Counted from the stretch's first letter, positions 1 through 11,679 are shown. The stretch is DNA of 64,000 nucleotides from Blasia pusilla (GCA_050084515.1 CM114272.1:54808001-54872000), one strand, 5' to 3'. Translations and numbers: made by a program. The notes: generated by a model from the sequence alone, not told the origin.

Positions 1-11
1 TTTTTTGTTTC

Positions 12-330
12 TAGGACACAGATGAATGGACAAGTCTGGACATGTCCACGGATATGGATTGCAAGAGGTGGGGCCCATACTTATAGTTCATGATGGAAGG
101 GGGCAAGCGCGAGTGGCGCGATAATGGGGGAGGAAGTGGAGATAGAGAGAAGAAGAAAGGGGAAAGTATGGAACACATGGGCAAGTGGGGGGAGTGAGAA
201 ATAAGAGGAAGGTGGGCCCCACATGGACAAGTCCTTCCATAAGACGGACATAAGTTCATGGACTTTATCCACATGCAACCTGGGATGTGCACCTTGATTG
301 AAGGACTTGGCCGGAGGACGAACTTATTTG
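12..330. repeat. Dispersed repeat R1, copy a
   Basis: First of at least four related copies in the window (others near 20553, 24970 and 34560). Shared landmarks in order are a 'ggacagac/ggacacag' start, a 'gacatgtcc' block, a 'ggcccacac' block, a purine-rich middle (G/A tract), then 'ccataagac..acataagtcc' and an end near 'catatgcaacc'. The GGGCCC blocks near 70 and 215 are partly complementary, so the middle could fold back. No coding motif is visible. The family is not recognised; it could be a non-autonomous retroelement or an LTR piece. The copy starts at the window edge, so its true 5' end is unseen. Confidence 0.6.
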
Positions 331-489
331 TAAACATCTAGATCCTTAAGTACTCGCTCGAGAGGAAAGACAAATCTTGCATGCACAACTCTCATCATCA
401 TAGATGAGAGTTGTGTTCTCACTTAAGTACAGAGAGAGACGACTATTGTGTCCAAGACCCATCATCACGCAAACATACTACTAGCATAG

Positions 490-1275
490 GACATTTACGG
501 ATGATCATTGTTTAATTTGAGGTAAGGGTCTAAAGATCCATGACTTCCCTTGCCTAATTATGGCCTAACCCCTTACTCACCACCACAAGCAAACTATCCA
601 AGACTTGGGACAAACTTCTTTGATAGTCTAATGACTTCAAATAATACTAGCGCACTTTATGGTCCCAATTGCCAAATGGACCTTGAATGAGTCTCTAACT
701 TGAACTCAATATTTGAACCAAAGGTCAGGGTCGAAAATTGGACTCGCTAAACTTGACTTGGTATCAAAATCCCAATAGCAACCTCTCAATATATCTTGTG
801 TCATTGGTTCAACCCTATGGTTTTCAAGGTGGGGTTTATATTCTAAACTTACTTGGAGATGTTCCCCCTTATTAGTAGTTCTAGAAAATTGAGTCCCTCC
901 ATCATCCAAAGAATCCCTTTTGGGCCATTCCTTGTGGTCCTCATCCCAAATTATCATAACTCCAAAAAAATTGGTTTTTTATCAAGACTTTTACTTGTGC
1001 ATTTTTTGGACTTTTGGTATATTGGAATTGGCTCCTTGCAAGCTTTCTAATGCCATATTATTCATTACAAATACAAATTGGGTTCAATATAAGTAACTTA
1101 AGTTGTTATGACTCCATTGTCACTTCAAATATGGAGAGCTACTAAAAGTTCAATTAGATTCCAATTTAGGTTGTAGCCTCCTTGAAGCTTAACTCTTATG
1201 GGACTTGAACTCTTTTCAATTTCCACCATAGATTTGTTCATGATCTTCTAGGTCAAAACCGTCATTAGATAGAGG
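490..1275. repeat. Dispersed repeat R2, copy a (diverged)
   Basis: This stretch shares an ordered series of short similar blocks with 39890-40760, for example a 'gtagcctccttgaagcttaa' type block near 1172 and its counterpart near 40665, followed by a 'gttccaccttg' type block. Divergence looks high, perhaps 30-40 percent. No coding capacity is seen. It may be part of an old LTR or of the non-coding region of a large retroelement. Together with R1 it accounts for the DNA left of the copia element; 330-490 and 1275-1498 show nothing else. Confidence 0.4.
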
Positions 1276-1824
1276 TAGAGGTGCCAATGGTGGTAAGGCA
1301 TTTAGAAAGGGTTCTACCAGCATCTTTTATGATAAAGAAATACTATTAGCTACTTCATTTGGGAAGCGAGGTACATATCATAGGTCAAGAACATTGCACA
1401 TGGATGTATTTTTTGGAGCGCTATATCCATAGATTAAGGGATTTAGAATAGAGGGTAGTATAATAGAGGGTACTCACTTTTAAAGGTAATGTTATATACT
1501 ATTGAAGACTGAGTTATATTCAAGCTCATCGGACACTCGAACTGCTACCTTTGATACTCACATAGTAGGAAGTAGCAATTTCAATGTAGGAAAGTGCAAT
1601 TAGTGAAGGAAAGTTGTGCAATTTGCTCTCTATAGGCCAATTACGACTAGTTTTTCCATATATTTGATCAATTTTGGAACATTTCAAATCAATTTATGTT
1701 TAGGAGTGGTCTATGCTTCAATTGGAGCAATGGAGAGCCTGAAATTACCTTTTGGTGAGTAAAATTATTCTTCATGCAATATTCATCAATAACAAATAAG
1801 ACAAAAAGTTAGATAAGCAAAAAT

Positions 1825-2700
1825 ACAATGTTTGGAAGTTTCGCATAGAATAATTTCTCATGGATCAAGAACTATGGGAGCTTGTTACAGATGATAAGGC
1901 CAAGCCAGAAGATGACTCAACAGACTTGAATGTTCGTGCTTGGAACAAACGCGTAAGGCAAGTAATTCACTATTTCAATTTCGATAAGTTTGCTAATGAT
2001 TGGTACCGGTCACATTCAAGATGTTGATATTCCGAAGGAGGCCTGGGATGCATTGGAAATTTTTTTCCAGACATATAAAGGCCAAAAAGCTTCAATTGAA
2101 AGAGCAATTGAACAAAGTGGAAAAAGGATCGTAAAACATCCATGACTTTTCTTTGAGTATCAGACATATTGTTAATCAGTTGAATATCATTGGAGTGATA
2201 ACAGAAGATGATAATCTAATTGTGTTCACTCTTCAAGGCCTTCCAAAGGGCCAAAGGATTACAAGTCTTTTGAGACCTCCATCTCTGTGAGAGAGAAGTA
2301 TCCAACCTTTCAAGAGTTAGCCCCAATCTTAATTAGTGAAGAGATACGCCTAGTAGGTAGCCATAGCTTGTCTAGAATGCAAGAGAGTACGCTATTTGCA
2401 GATAATGGATCAAACAGAGGTAGAGATTGTGGTAGAAGCTTCCGTGGTCGTGGTGAATATCAAACATATGGAGGAAGAGGCGTTTAACGTAACTTCTCTC
2501 AATCAATTGCGAACCAGTACCAGACACGATCACAAGGTGGTGATTGGTGAAAATCTTTGGGATCAAGGTCAGCAATAGAGGGTCCCTAGATCTTGCAATT
2601 ACTGTGGGATAAAGGGTCACTATGCAAAGTTTTTTTTCAAGAAGAAGGCAGATATGAGAATAGAAGCCTTACAACAACCAAACTATGTGGAGCAACAACA
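1825..2700 (+). pseudogene. Ty1/copia gag relic
   Basis: The frame opens with a YNVWKFRI-like stretch just before the ATG at 1860, followed by MDQELWELV, which is the usual N-terminus of plant copia gag (NYxVWKxxM..LWxxV). Near 2590-2640 lies a degraded CCHC zinc knuckle (CNYC, then GH, with the last cysteine replaced by phenylalanine), which in intact elements binds genomic RNA. Several stops and frameshifts interrupt the frame, so no functional capsid protein can be made. Assignment rests on the two motifs and on the protease and integrase downstream. Confidence 0.7.
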
Positions 2701-2779
2701 CCAAGGGCAAAATCAAGAACAACAACATTTATAAATTGAGCACCTTGGTCATAACTCATCATATGGAAGCAATGGTCAA

Positions 2780-4200
2780 GAAAGGCTCGACAGTCGATTG
2801 GTATATTGACACTACTACATAAAATCACATGACCTTATAAGCTAAATGATTCAGTAGTATGGAGTCAACGAAAGATCGTGCAATAGTGCTTATTGGAGAT
2901 GATACTCAATATCATATCACGCATACCAATAAAGTTCCAATAGCATCATATGGTATTTGCGCTCTTGGAAATGTTCCTTATGTTCCTACCATTAGAAGAA
3001 AATTGATTTCTATAGGAAAGATATGAGAACATGGTTATTAAGTAAAGTTCAACACACATTGTTGTTTCATTGAAACAATAGATGACCAGACTATGACAGT
3101 TAAAAGAACTAGATCTGGAAGAATGTTCAAATTATATGTTTCTATGCTAGAGATTCAAACATCAATGTATGGTCAAACTGGCCAAAAAGTCACGGATCTA
3201 AATATATGGCATGAGAAAATTGGGCATATGAATCTTAAAATATTCCAGAGGCTTTCAATGAGATCATCTAATCTAGTAATATAACTTCCTAAATTCTCTA
3301 CTTATACTATATCAGAGGTATGCCCTACTTATCAATTTGGAAAACAAGATAGATTTCCTTTTCCAAAGCAAGGTAGAAGGGCATCCAAGATATTGGAGTT
3401 GATTCATAGTGATGTGTGGACAAAATCACAACATAATCTTAGTGGTTTCTAGTACTTTGTTTCATTTATTGATGACTTCTCTAGATATATATGGATACAC
3501 TTTTTGAAAGGCAAGTCAAAAGTATTCTCAATGTTCCAAACATTCAGAATTCTTGTAGAAAATTAGATTGGATAACATATTCTCAAATTGCATTGTGATT
3601 AAGGAGGAGAGTACCTTTCAAGAGAGTTTGATGACTACTTACATCAAAATGGCATCCAACAACAAGTGACTTACCGTTACACTCCACAGCAAAATAAAGT
3701 GGTTGAGAGGAAGAATCGACATATTGCTGAGGCGGGACGTACTATGTTAAATGAGAAGAACATGCCTAAGGTATATTGGGCAGAGGTTGTAGCGTGCGTA
3801 GTCTTCTTAATCAACCAAACTCGAGACTGAACTCCAACAACAAGAATTCATAATAAGACTCCATTCGAAGTTTTCACATGAAGTAAACCTAATTTCTTCT
3901 TCTTGAAAGTATTTGGATGTATTTGTTATGCTCATGTTTCTTCTAAAAGACGTCAGAAATTAGATCCCAAATATGAAAAATGTATCTTTACTGGCTATGT
4001 TGATGGAACTAAGGGATATAACTGCAACATACCATCCTCTAGGCAGCTTACTATTAGTCGCGATGTTGTCTTTGATGAGCTAAAGTCATGGTATGCTCCA
4101 TCTGAGCCTATTCAACCTCTTAACTGGTCTGTTGAGGGAGAGAATATGACTATAAACCAACAGACATTGCTTACAAATTTCTCAAGTACTAGTGAAGGAT
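2780..4200 (+). pseudogene. Ty1/copia protease and integrase relic
   Basis: A WYIDTTT..NHMT motif at about 2797-2832 matches the copia protease active site WxxDSGAxxHM, with DSG replaced by DTT and a stop inside it. From 3200 a GAG-pre-integrase segment (IWHEKIGHMNL) is followed by the integrase core: HSDVW near 3410, FIDDFSRY near 3465, and the QQNKVVERKNRH region near 3690, which holds the catalytic glutamate. The 3903-4202 stretch (MKVFGCICYAHV..) is the conserved C-terminal copia integrase segment. At least five in-frame stops are present, so it is a relic. Integrase lies before RT, as expected for Ty1/copia. Confidence 0.85.
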
Positions 4201-4439
4201 AAGGAGAAGTTCTAGATTCTTCAATTAAATCTGTCAATCCATAGTCGGTAAGAGTACGTATTCAATCTATTCACACTGGTCAGAGCTCGAGTTAGATGTT
4301 AGAGCCATCCACCTCTGAACCACAACTTGGTAGATCAAGTAGAGTCATACAGCATATTCATAGATTCATAAATGAAGGATTTTTACGACACATCATACAT
4401 ATATGATGACTATCCTTCAAGAACATGAGCCGAGTTTTT

Positions 4440-5121
4440 TTAAGAAGATACAAGCAAGGTCGAATGGATTGAAGCTATGGAGGAAGAGATTGTTGCATTA
4501 AGATATTAAAAGACTTGGGAGTTGGTTGATATACCTTTCGGTAAAGAAGTTATTGGTTGCAAATGAGTTTATAAAGTCAAGCGTAATCAAGATGGTATAG
4601 TGAACAAATTCAAAGCCAAATTGGTAGCCAAGGGCTATGCACAACAATATGATATTGATTATAAAGAGACATTTAGCCCTGTTGCAAAGATGGCGATTAC
4701 GAGAACAGTGGTTGCAGTTGCAGTTAGTAAGAAGTGGAGATTATATCACATAGACGTCATGAATGCCTTCTTGAATGGAGATCTATATGAGGAGATATAT
4801 ATGACTCAATCACCTAGATATGAGCATCCACAATTTCTATTTTGCGTATGCACATTAAAGAAAGCTCTATACGAGCTCAAACAAGCTCCAAGAGCTTGGT
4901 ATGGCAAGATTACATACGTCCTACAAGAGTTGGGCTTTAGGGTATGTGATTCTAACTCTTCATTATATGTTTAGAGAGGACAAGATCATATGGTTATCAT
5001 TTTGTTGTATGTTGATGACCTCTTAATTATTGGGAGTATTGAGGATATGGTACAACAAGTCAAGCTAAAGTTACGTGCAGAATTTGATTTGAAGGACTTG
5101 GAAGAACTCTCCTACTTCCTT
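4440..5121 (+). pseudogene. Ty1/copia reverse transcriptase, 5' part
   Basis: The segment contains KFKAKLVAKGYAQQ (about 4606), DYKETFSPVAKM, YHIDVMNAFLNGDL and LYELKQAPRAWY (about 4868), all hallmarks of copia RT, then LLYVDDLLIIG at about 5005 with the catalytic YVDD. The frame ends at ..SYFL, where the gypsy element starts. A stop near 4975 separates the fingers/palm part from the YVDD part. The domain resumes at 14433. Codon content is AT-rich like the rest of this element and unlike the GC-richer gypsy insertion. Confidence 0.9.
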
Positions 5122-5483
5122 TGTCATGACCATACGGATTATGTCATAGAGTATAGTGTGCTAGTAGAGGCCATACCTTATGTAGGGTTGTAGTGTCTAG
5201 GTAGAGATGCGGTTTCATACATAGGGTTGGGGGTTTCTCAGTTGAGGGTGACTTTTCCAGTAGGGCCCACTCTTAAGTTGGAGGATATAGTGTGGAGTGC
5301 ACTCAAAGAACAGTTAGTTCTTTGAGTTGAGCCTGTTGCGTTGGGAGTTAGCCTTGGTAGTGAGTAGAGCTCTTGGTTATGGTGGTTCCCGCAAGCTTCG
5401 ATTCTCCCATCGTGGAGTGGGTTTGGCTTGATTGTATGTGATTCTATACGTGTTTTACGACAATAGGTCTTTGACGGATTTCA
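5122..5483 (+). repeat. 5' LTR segment B of gypsy copy 1
   Basis: This 362 bp segment is nearly identical to 13965-14326 at the 3' end, confirming terminal direct repeats. It begins TGTCATGACC directly after the CCTT target duplication. Unlike the 3' LTR it is not followed by the 104 bp segment A': similarity stops at 5483 after 'ggatttca'. It contains an inverted pair around 'caaagaacagttagttctttg' near 5306. No clear primer-binding site was found just downstream. Confidence 0.8.
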
Positions 5484-5852
5484 CTCAAAGAACTCGAGTA
5501 GATCGATGATAGCTTCGATTGTGGATCAGTAGGATTTGGTTAGGGCTGATTGTGTACTCAGCCGTGGATGTTAGTGGCTTGTGGCCTATGTTGGAGGTGG
5601 GAATCTGGTGCGTGGCTAGTTGGGAAAGAAGCGCCTTGCTGAGAGCTTTCCAACACGCTTTAGATCGCCGGATTTCGTCAAGGGAGTTGGAAGTTATAAA
5701 GGATTGAAGATTATGGTTCGTGTTCGGCGGTTTTCTGATGTGGAGAGCTTGGAGTGCGGAAGCTCTGTTGAAGTTCATCCAGATCGGATGAGAGGCTTCG
5801 AGGAAACTCGTGGTACCTCGAGGCGAGTGGGCGTGAGAGGCGGAGTAAGGAG

Positions 5853-5876
5853 CAAGCAAGCAAGCTTGCTTGCTTG
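5853..5876. other. Perfect 24 bp palindrome in the gypsy 5' leader
   Basis: Three CAAG units are followed by three CTTG units, giving a perfect palindrome centred on AAGCTT. The same palindrome (22 bp perfect) lies at the equivalent place in the minus-strand copy at 39723-39744. It sits between the 5' LTR and gag, where retroelement RNAs carry dimerisation and packaging signals. That role is inference only. Confidence 0.75.
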
Positions 5877-6523
5877 GGCATGAGGCAGTTTTTGCAGGAT
5901 TTGTGATTTGAGTGTTGCATAACTGGTCACCCATCTTTGGGCTATTCTGCCTGGAAGACGCTTAACTGCTGAGTTCTTAACTATGCCAGTGTAGCTCATT
6001 TGGTGTTGTTCAAAGATGTGTTAGGGGCTTTATGCATCTTAGATTTTTGATTGATAGACCTCTAGCGCATAGTACGGTGTAGCCTCTCCATGCAAGTGAT
6101 ATTTTCAGGTGCTGCGAGTCCGACTAGCACTTCATCAACCCACGGCGGAGTAGCTATTGCGTTAGAATTGTGTGGTGGATTCTGTGGATTCAAGGGGCGC
6201 CACGTTTGGTGGATTGTGTTACCTTGATTTCCATTTTCGATTGGAGGGTTGTCGTTGGACTTCCTCTGTTTGGATCCCCTCCATCGTTGCTTCTTGCTTG
6301 CGCGCCCATTATTAGGGTTGACGCTGATTTCCAGAGTAGTGTTACTCCTGTGTGCTACCGGTAGTGAGGTTGGAGTGATGACCAGTAGACCGTGGGAGGC
6401 TTCTTGTGGTGATGACAGGTTAGGTTGCCTACACCCATAGCTAGTAGAGCTAGAATAGTACAGCGACATCAACGTTACTTGGTTACTTAGTGGTGGTAAT
6501 TTGGTGGTGGTGCGGCATCGGCG

Positions 6524-7840
6524 TTGGTCATCACGGAGCTGTCTGGTGGTCTGGTTGGGGACCGTGGTGCGGACAGTGGTGGTTTTACACGGAGTGGATT
6601 GAGGTATCGGCTACCTTTTCCACTTCCGACGATTGATGAAGAGGAGGACGAGGGTGTTCCAAACACCGAGTCTTCTATGTTGTTATCAAGTGTTGCAGCT
6701 CCATTGATTTGGGACATGGACGGGATACATGGGGCCATGAAGGGCCCACGACGATACTCGGGTGCCGTGGGCACCATTGCATGACTTCATGCATGAGTTT
6801 GATACGTGATGTGATATGCAGATGTTGCGGAACACCATGTTGTTTATACCCTTCTTGGCTTGGAAGGGGTTGTTTCAGCACTTGGAGGGACCACCCATGG
6901 ATGATTACCATGATTTTAGGAAGGACCATGTTGCTGAGTTTGAGGCGTGGAGAAAATATTGGTCTCCAGGCTATGTGTCTATCATCCATGGTGGTATTGG
7001 TAGTAGTGCTCCTACTATGCCAGCCAGCCCGATGTTGAGTGGTACGAGTACGAGCCGGAGTGGGAGTATCAGTGGAGGTTCCCATGGAGGTACCAGTGGG
7101 GGTACTAGTGGAGGTACTAGTGCCCCACCATCGTTCAGCTCGGTTGTAGAGTTCTTCAAGAGGTTGAAGAAGAACTATCAGGGAGTGAAGACAGAGAAGT
7201 TGAGGAGTCTTCAAGAATTTGAGCGAAAGATTGGTGAGAGTCTTCGTGAGGCATACACTCGTATGCGACGCTTGATTTCAGTTACCCAGGGTGTGACTGA
7301 GGCTCAGGCAGTCCAGTTTTGGTATGGGATCTTGGACAAAGAGTTGCGCCGTAGGGTACGTGATGCTACTCTTATGAGTGATGATTCACCCACATTGACC
7401 CATGTGTTTGCTCTATCTGAGAAGATTGAGCTCAACATGGTGGAGGAGAGAGTGATGATATCCGCATTCAGTAGGGATACAACTACTACTTCTCGTGTTC
7501 AGCAATCCACCTCACAGTCTTGTAGTGGTGATGGTGGTAGTAGTAGTGGGAGTCATGGGGGGTACATATGACCTCACTCAGGTCCTAGAGGGACACTTAC
7601 GTAGAGACCATTGCCTTCATTTGCTGCCCCGCAGCAAGGACAGTCATGTTGGACATGTGGAGGTGATCATGTTAGGAGGTTTTGTCCCCAAGAGGATGGG
7701 AGACAGACTTTGGAGGATGGGCCTCAGTCGGCCCCAACTCAGTGTGATCATTGCGGGAGACCAGGTCATCCTTGAGAGCGTTGCTTTGATCTTCATCCAG
7801 AGTTGAGATCAGGCTGCGGCTGTGGTGGAGTAGCTCTGAG
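6524..7840 (+). pseudogene. gag of gypsy copy 1
   Basis: This is the capsid/nucleocapsid gene. The N-terminal part (GGLVGDRG.., acidic DEEEDEG) is at 6524-6780. The capsid part at 6816-7571 has the typical retrotransposon gag segment FFKRLKKNY..KTEKLRSLQEFE..SLREAYTRM..LRRRV. A low-complexity GGTSGGTSGGTS linker is at 7070-7130. Two zinc knuckles follow around 7650-7780 (CWTC..H..C and CDHCGRPGH..), then an RGG-type basic tail near 7830. A small deletion near 6780 and a changed G run near 7557 break the frame. Compared with the minus-strand copy, where the capsid frame is open for 421 residues, this copy is interrupted. Confidence 0.85.
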
Positions 7841-8416
7841 AGGCCGAGGTGGTAGAGGTGGTAGGGGTGGTAGAGGTGGACCAGTGGTTGGAGAGCCTAC
7901 GATGGCTATCCCTACCCACTGACGACAGTCACTATGGCTGGCCAGGATTGAGCAGTTGATTGGAGCCGAAGTTGGCTACTATGGTGGTATCCAAAGATAG
8001 AGCAGTTTGGGAGCAGGGGCTTCCACCTCTTATGGAGGGATGATCTCTCTTATATGGCAAGTGCATCAAAGGTTGAGGCATCACCGATTAGAGAGGAGCC
8101 ACTCGAGCATCAGAGCCACGTGGTGCTACTATGGAGTGGGATCCATAGAGGGGTGAGGCTGGGAGGTAGGCTAGGCTTCCCCAATCATTCTTGTTGTCTA
8201 AGGTGCTTAGGACTCCATCCATGGTTCCTCACGGAGCCTCAATGAGCCTCGGTGAGGTGGGGATCGAGGCATCTACATCGCGTGTAGTAGACACGGATGC
8301 ATCGATCAAAGGCAAAGATGTGCGGATGGCAACCAGTGTTGGGATCCCCATTGTTTTACCACCGAGTTGATGGCTTTAGGAGTTGACTTAGCTCTTGTCT
8401 TTACCTAGCGACCACG

Positions 8417-9190
8417 TTGTGTGAACGTGGGGTGTTCTTGCTACACGTCTTTGAGGTGGATGAGGGTGTTGCGGTGGAGCGACCCTCTATGTCAGGTGTA
8501 GCATTGAGTATCAGTGCTACTTGGCATGCAGCAGCGGCAAAGATGGATGCATTATCAGCCCCGCTAGCCATTGATCATGAGAGGCTTACACCTGGTGTAT
8601 GTATGTTGGACAACCGGAGTGGGATATTCCGATTGGTGAATCCTACAGGACAGGTGTATAGACCAGATAGAGTCTTGTTAGACTCTAGTGCCCAACCTTT
8701 GATGTTGGGAAAGGCGGCATTCCAGATTCAAACATCACTTGGAGGAGCCAATGATAGGTCTCAATTCATGACACGGGAGAATTTTTCTGTACAGTTGAGA
8801 CCAGCTCATGTGATTGATAGCTCCCGGTTGGGAGTACCTGCAGTGGTCACATCAGCCGAATCGTATGATGTACTAGTTGGAGGAGCAGTATTGTACCCGA
8901 TGGGTTTTCAGATGGACTACTGGATTGAGACAGCGTCTTATAGACCTGGTTGGCAGTCCGAGGAAGGACGTATGAGCCACGTTTCTTTGAGATTTATTTG
9001 TGGGGCTCGACCAGGAGGGTCTTCCCCAACGGTGTTAGCATGTGTGGTTGGTTTTAGTGGAGTAGTCACTTGGCCAGGAGACTTTTTGGAGGGTAATCTT
9101 TCTATTATGGATTCTCATGTGCATGAGGAGGTAGAGGAGGTCCCTAGTTTTGCAGAAGTGGCATCCTCATCGTTGGATGTGCCCCTTTAG
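8417..9190 (+). pseudogene. Aspartic protease region of gypsy copy 1 pol
   Basis: The open stretch contains RVLLDSSAQPLMLG near 8668-8705, the retropepsin active-site motif in which DSG-A has become DSSA. Around it lie conserved blocks FQIQTSLGG, SAESYDVLVGGAVLYPMGF and YRPGWQSE that recur in copy 2 and in the third relative. Retropepsins cut the gag-pol polyprotein. Here the active-site glycine is replaced by serine, so activity is doubtful, while copy 2 keeps DSGA. The stretch ends at a TAG at 9188, where copy 2 has TTG, and the methyltransferase continues in the same frame. It is therefore one domain of a polyprotein, not a separate gene. Confidence 0.8.
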
Positions 9191-9229
9191 AGTTCAGGCG
9201 GTGCACTACGGTAAGAGGCTGATCGCCTA

Positions 9230-10333
9230 GTGCAAGAGGCTTGGTGTGAGGCTATTATACCTCACGAGGAAGAGGAGGCCCCACGGCGGACTCCTACTTC
9301 TGGTCCATTTGGGTTATCCCCTTTAGATACTACACCCATTGTATGGCAGTATCCGCTGGAGGGCATTTGTGTGTTAGATCTCTTTGGTGGGATTAGCATT
9401 GGTTTGGCTGCAATGTTGCAGGCCGGTATTCCTGTGCGGAGATACGTGTATGTGGAGCGAGATGAGACAGCCGAGAGATTCTCATCCCGACATATCGGTC
9501 AGTTGATGCCGAGATATCCTGAGTTGTTGTTGCCATCAGCTATTCGTGGGTACCAGCGTGCTTTGCCGTCACACATTGCATTGTTGGGGGCGCAAGACCT
9601 TGGGAGGGTTGGTCATGTGGATTTGGTGATTGTTGGATGGCCATGTTAGGGTCATACATGTGCTGGTCGTGGTGAGGGATTACACGACCCTAGGTCTCAA
9701 TTATTTTGGGAGATGTTACGGGTGTTACGACATCTTCAGGTTCATCACGCACGTGCTCCAACTTACATTCTGGAGAATGTTCTATTGTTGGATGACACTC
9801 GGACCCGGTTGATGGCGAGTGTTCATGAGGTGCGGTCTTGGATTGGACCAACGGTGTTGTTGGATGCAGCGCAAGTTGGCTCGCGTGCACATCGTCCACG
9901 CTTGTGGTGTACAAACTTGTTGCCTAGGGAGGTTCTACGTCGAGCATATGATGCAGTGCAGCGGGATCCTTGCCTTACAGTGGATAGTATCTTGGATACT
10001 GGGCGACTTTCTCAGGTGGTGAGGGTTATTGATCGGTCACCCATGGCAGTGGTGAACCGTGTGGGCCAGCCTAGGATGGCACTACCCACATTTATGAGTT
10101 TTCCCTCGTCACATGCCTATAGGGAAGGTGGTCCCAGGCTTGTATGGGATTCTCATGTGCGATAGTTGGTGGAGCCTAACGCTGATGAGAGAGAGCGTGC
10201 GATGGGATTTGCTACTGGTGTGATAGCGGTTGCTTCTATTTGTGAGGCTTCACGATGCCATGTGTTAGGTCAGGCCATGGACCTTAATTTTTTGACTTGG
10301 ATTTTGAGTCGTGGTATGGCCGTGCAGCGTTGA
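9230..10333 (+). pseudogene. C5-cytosine DNA methyltransferase domain within gypsy pol (copy 1)
   Basis: The domain would transfer methyl from S-adenosylmethionine to cytosine. Motif I CVLDLFGG is near 9370, the acidic motif II region YVYVERDE near 9450, and motif IV DLVIVGWPC near 9620-9646 with the catalytic cysteine codon at 9644-9646. Motif VI ILENV is near 9764, motif VIII VLLDAAQVGSRAHRPRLW near 9856-9907, and an ERAMGFATG segment plus motif X LGQAMDLNFLTWI near 10190-10310. Motifs run I to X linearly, so it is not the permuted DRM type. Motif VIII looks DNMT3-like, while PCQ after the cysteine (seen in copy 2) is DNMT1/bacterial-like. TAG stops at 9647 and 10163 and TGA near 10334 break it. 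It lies in frame between protease and RT. Confidence 0.88.
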
Positions 10334-10669
10334 CTTCGGACTATGTTTGTGGGTCTTCCACCCCTTGTGATGAGCTCGATGGCTACCTAGACGATAGAGG
10401 CATCGGCTGGGGGCGAGGAGAGTAGTATTTTGCATCCTTTGAGTAAATGGGATGTAATGGATGGGCATGTGGAGTTGGTTGCTCATGCTGGTGGAGGAGT
10501 TATTTGCTCGGATGATGGTGTAGCTAAGGGTGTACCATCTTGTGAGGGGGTTGCGAGCGACCAATGGCGTCGATCCTCTCCCTCTAGTGTGCCAATGGAG
10601 GAGACTTGGGAGCCATTACTTGGGCCCAAGCTTACGGGAGGTGAGAAACGACGCTGACACAGTTCCCTA

Positions 10670-11560
10670 CGTGCTTATAGGAGTTGTTTTGCCTTTAGCA
10701 TGAAGGAGTTGGGTGCTTTTGTTGGACCCAAGATACGGATTGATTTGGCTAGTGATACGCCAATCTTCCGTCGTCCCTACCGATATAGTGATATGGAGAG
10801 GACCTGATTGAGTAGGACGTTGGACCTTTTGGAGGTTGGATTAGTGGAGTTGTCGCATGGAGAGTATGCATCGCCCACTGTCATGCCTGCTAAAAAGGAT
10901 GTGCATGGCAACTACACAGATAGGCGGATGTGTGGAGATTACCGTCCTATCAATTGGTAGACCAAGGCTGATAGGTATGCCATGCCTACACCTGAGGAGA
11001 TCTTTGATGTGGTGGGACAGGCAAAGATTTTCAGTACTTTGGATCTTCGGGCAAGATACCAACAGTTGCCGATTCGAGAGAGTGACAAGTCCAAGACAGC
11101 ATTTTGGGGTGTCAACTCTCATGGCAAGGATTGTTTGTACCAATGGAAATTCTTACCCTTTGGGTTGAAGAATGCACCTGCCGAGTTTCAGAGAGTGATG
11201 GACAGGATCCTAGCAGGGTTCGATTTTGTTCTGTGTTACATTGATGATATCTTGGTGTTCAGTAACACGGTGGAGGAGCATCAGATACATTTGCAGATTA
11301 TGTTTGAGCGGTTGAAAGCTCATGGTCTACGTTTGCATCCAGGAAAGTGTAAGTTCTTCCATGAGGATGTTGAGTACTTGGGTCATGTGATCTATCCAGG
11401 TGGTTTGGGAGTTCAGCAAGCAAAGGTAGAGTTTATTGCACTTATTCCTCGTCCGGTAGATGTGAGTAGAGTTCGGGCATTCATGGGATTGGCGAACTAG
11501 TATCGGAGGTATGTGAAGGGATTTAGTGTTATGGCAAAGCCTTTGAACTAATTGTTGAAA
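10670..11560 (+). pseudogene. Ty3/gypsy reverse transcriptase of copy 1
   Basis: The domain begins around 10700 (FSMKELG.., IFRRPYRYS) and contains CGDYRPIN near 10935, AKIFSTLDLRARYQQLPI near 11023, WKFLPFGLKNAPAEFQRVMD near 11145, the catalytic CYIDDILVFS near 11236 and CKFFHEDVEYLGHVI near 11350. YIDD is the polymerase active site. Stops at about 10805, 10960 and 11498 and a frame change before RNase H disable it. It sits in the same frame as the methyltransferase, separated by about 110 codons of unassigned linker (10334-10670) that has no recognised domain. Confidence 0.93.
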
Positions 11561-11679
11561 TCAGATCAGGAGTGGCACTGGGGAGATGATCAGAAGAGAG
11601 CTTTTGTGGAGCTCAAGGCCCAGTTGTTGATGACGCCTATCTTGAGGAGACCTATCAGAGGGTGCCCATTTCACTTACA

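Noticed and set aside
6675-7214. 179-codon minus-strand frame overlapping gag
   Set aside because: Antisense shadow of gag with Thr/Ser repeats from the GGT-rich linker; no motif.
9230-10333. Reading the methyltransferase as a host DRM gene into which a transposon inserted
   Set aside because: The motif order is linear, not DRM-permuted; it is in frame with protease and RT, has no introns, and recurs in the same place in other copies of the element.
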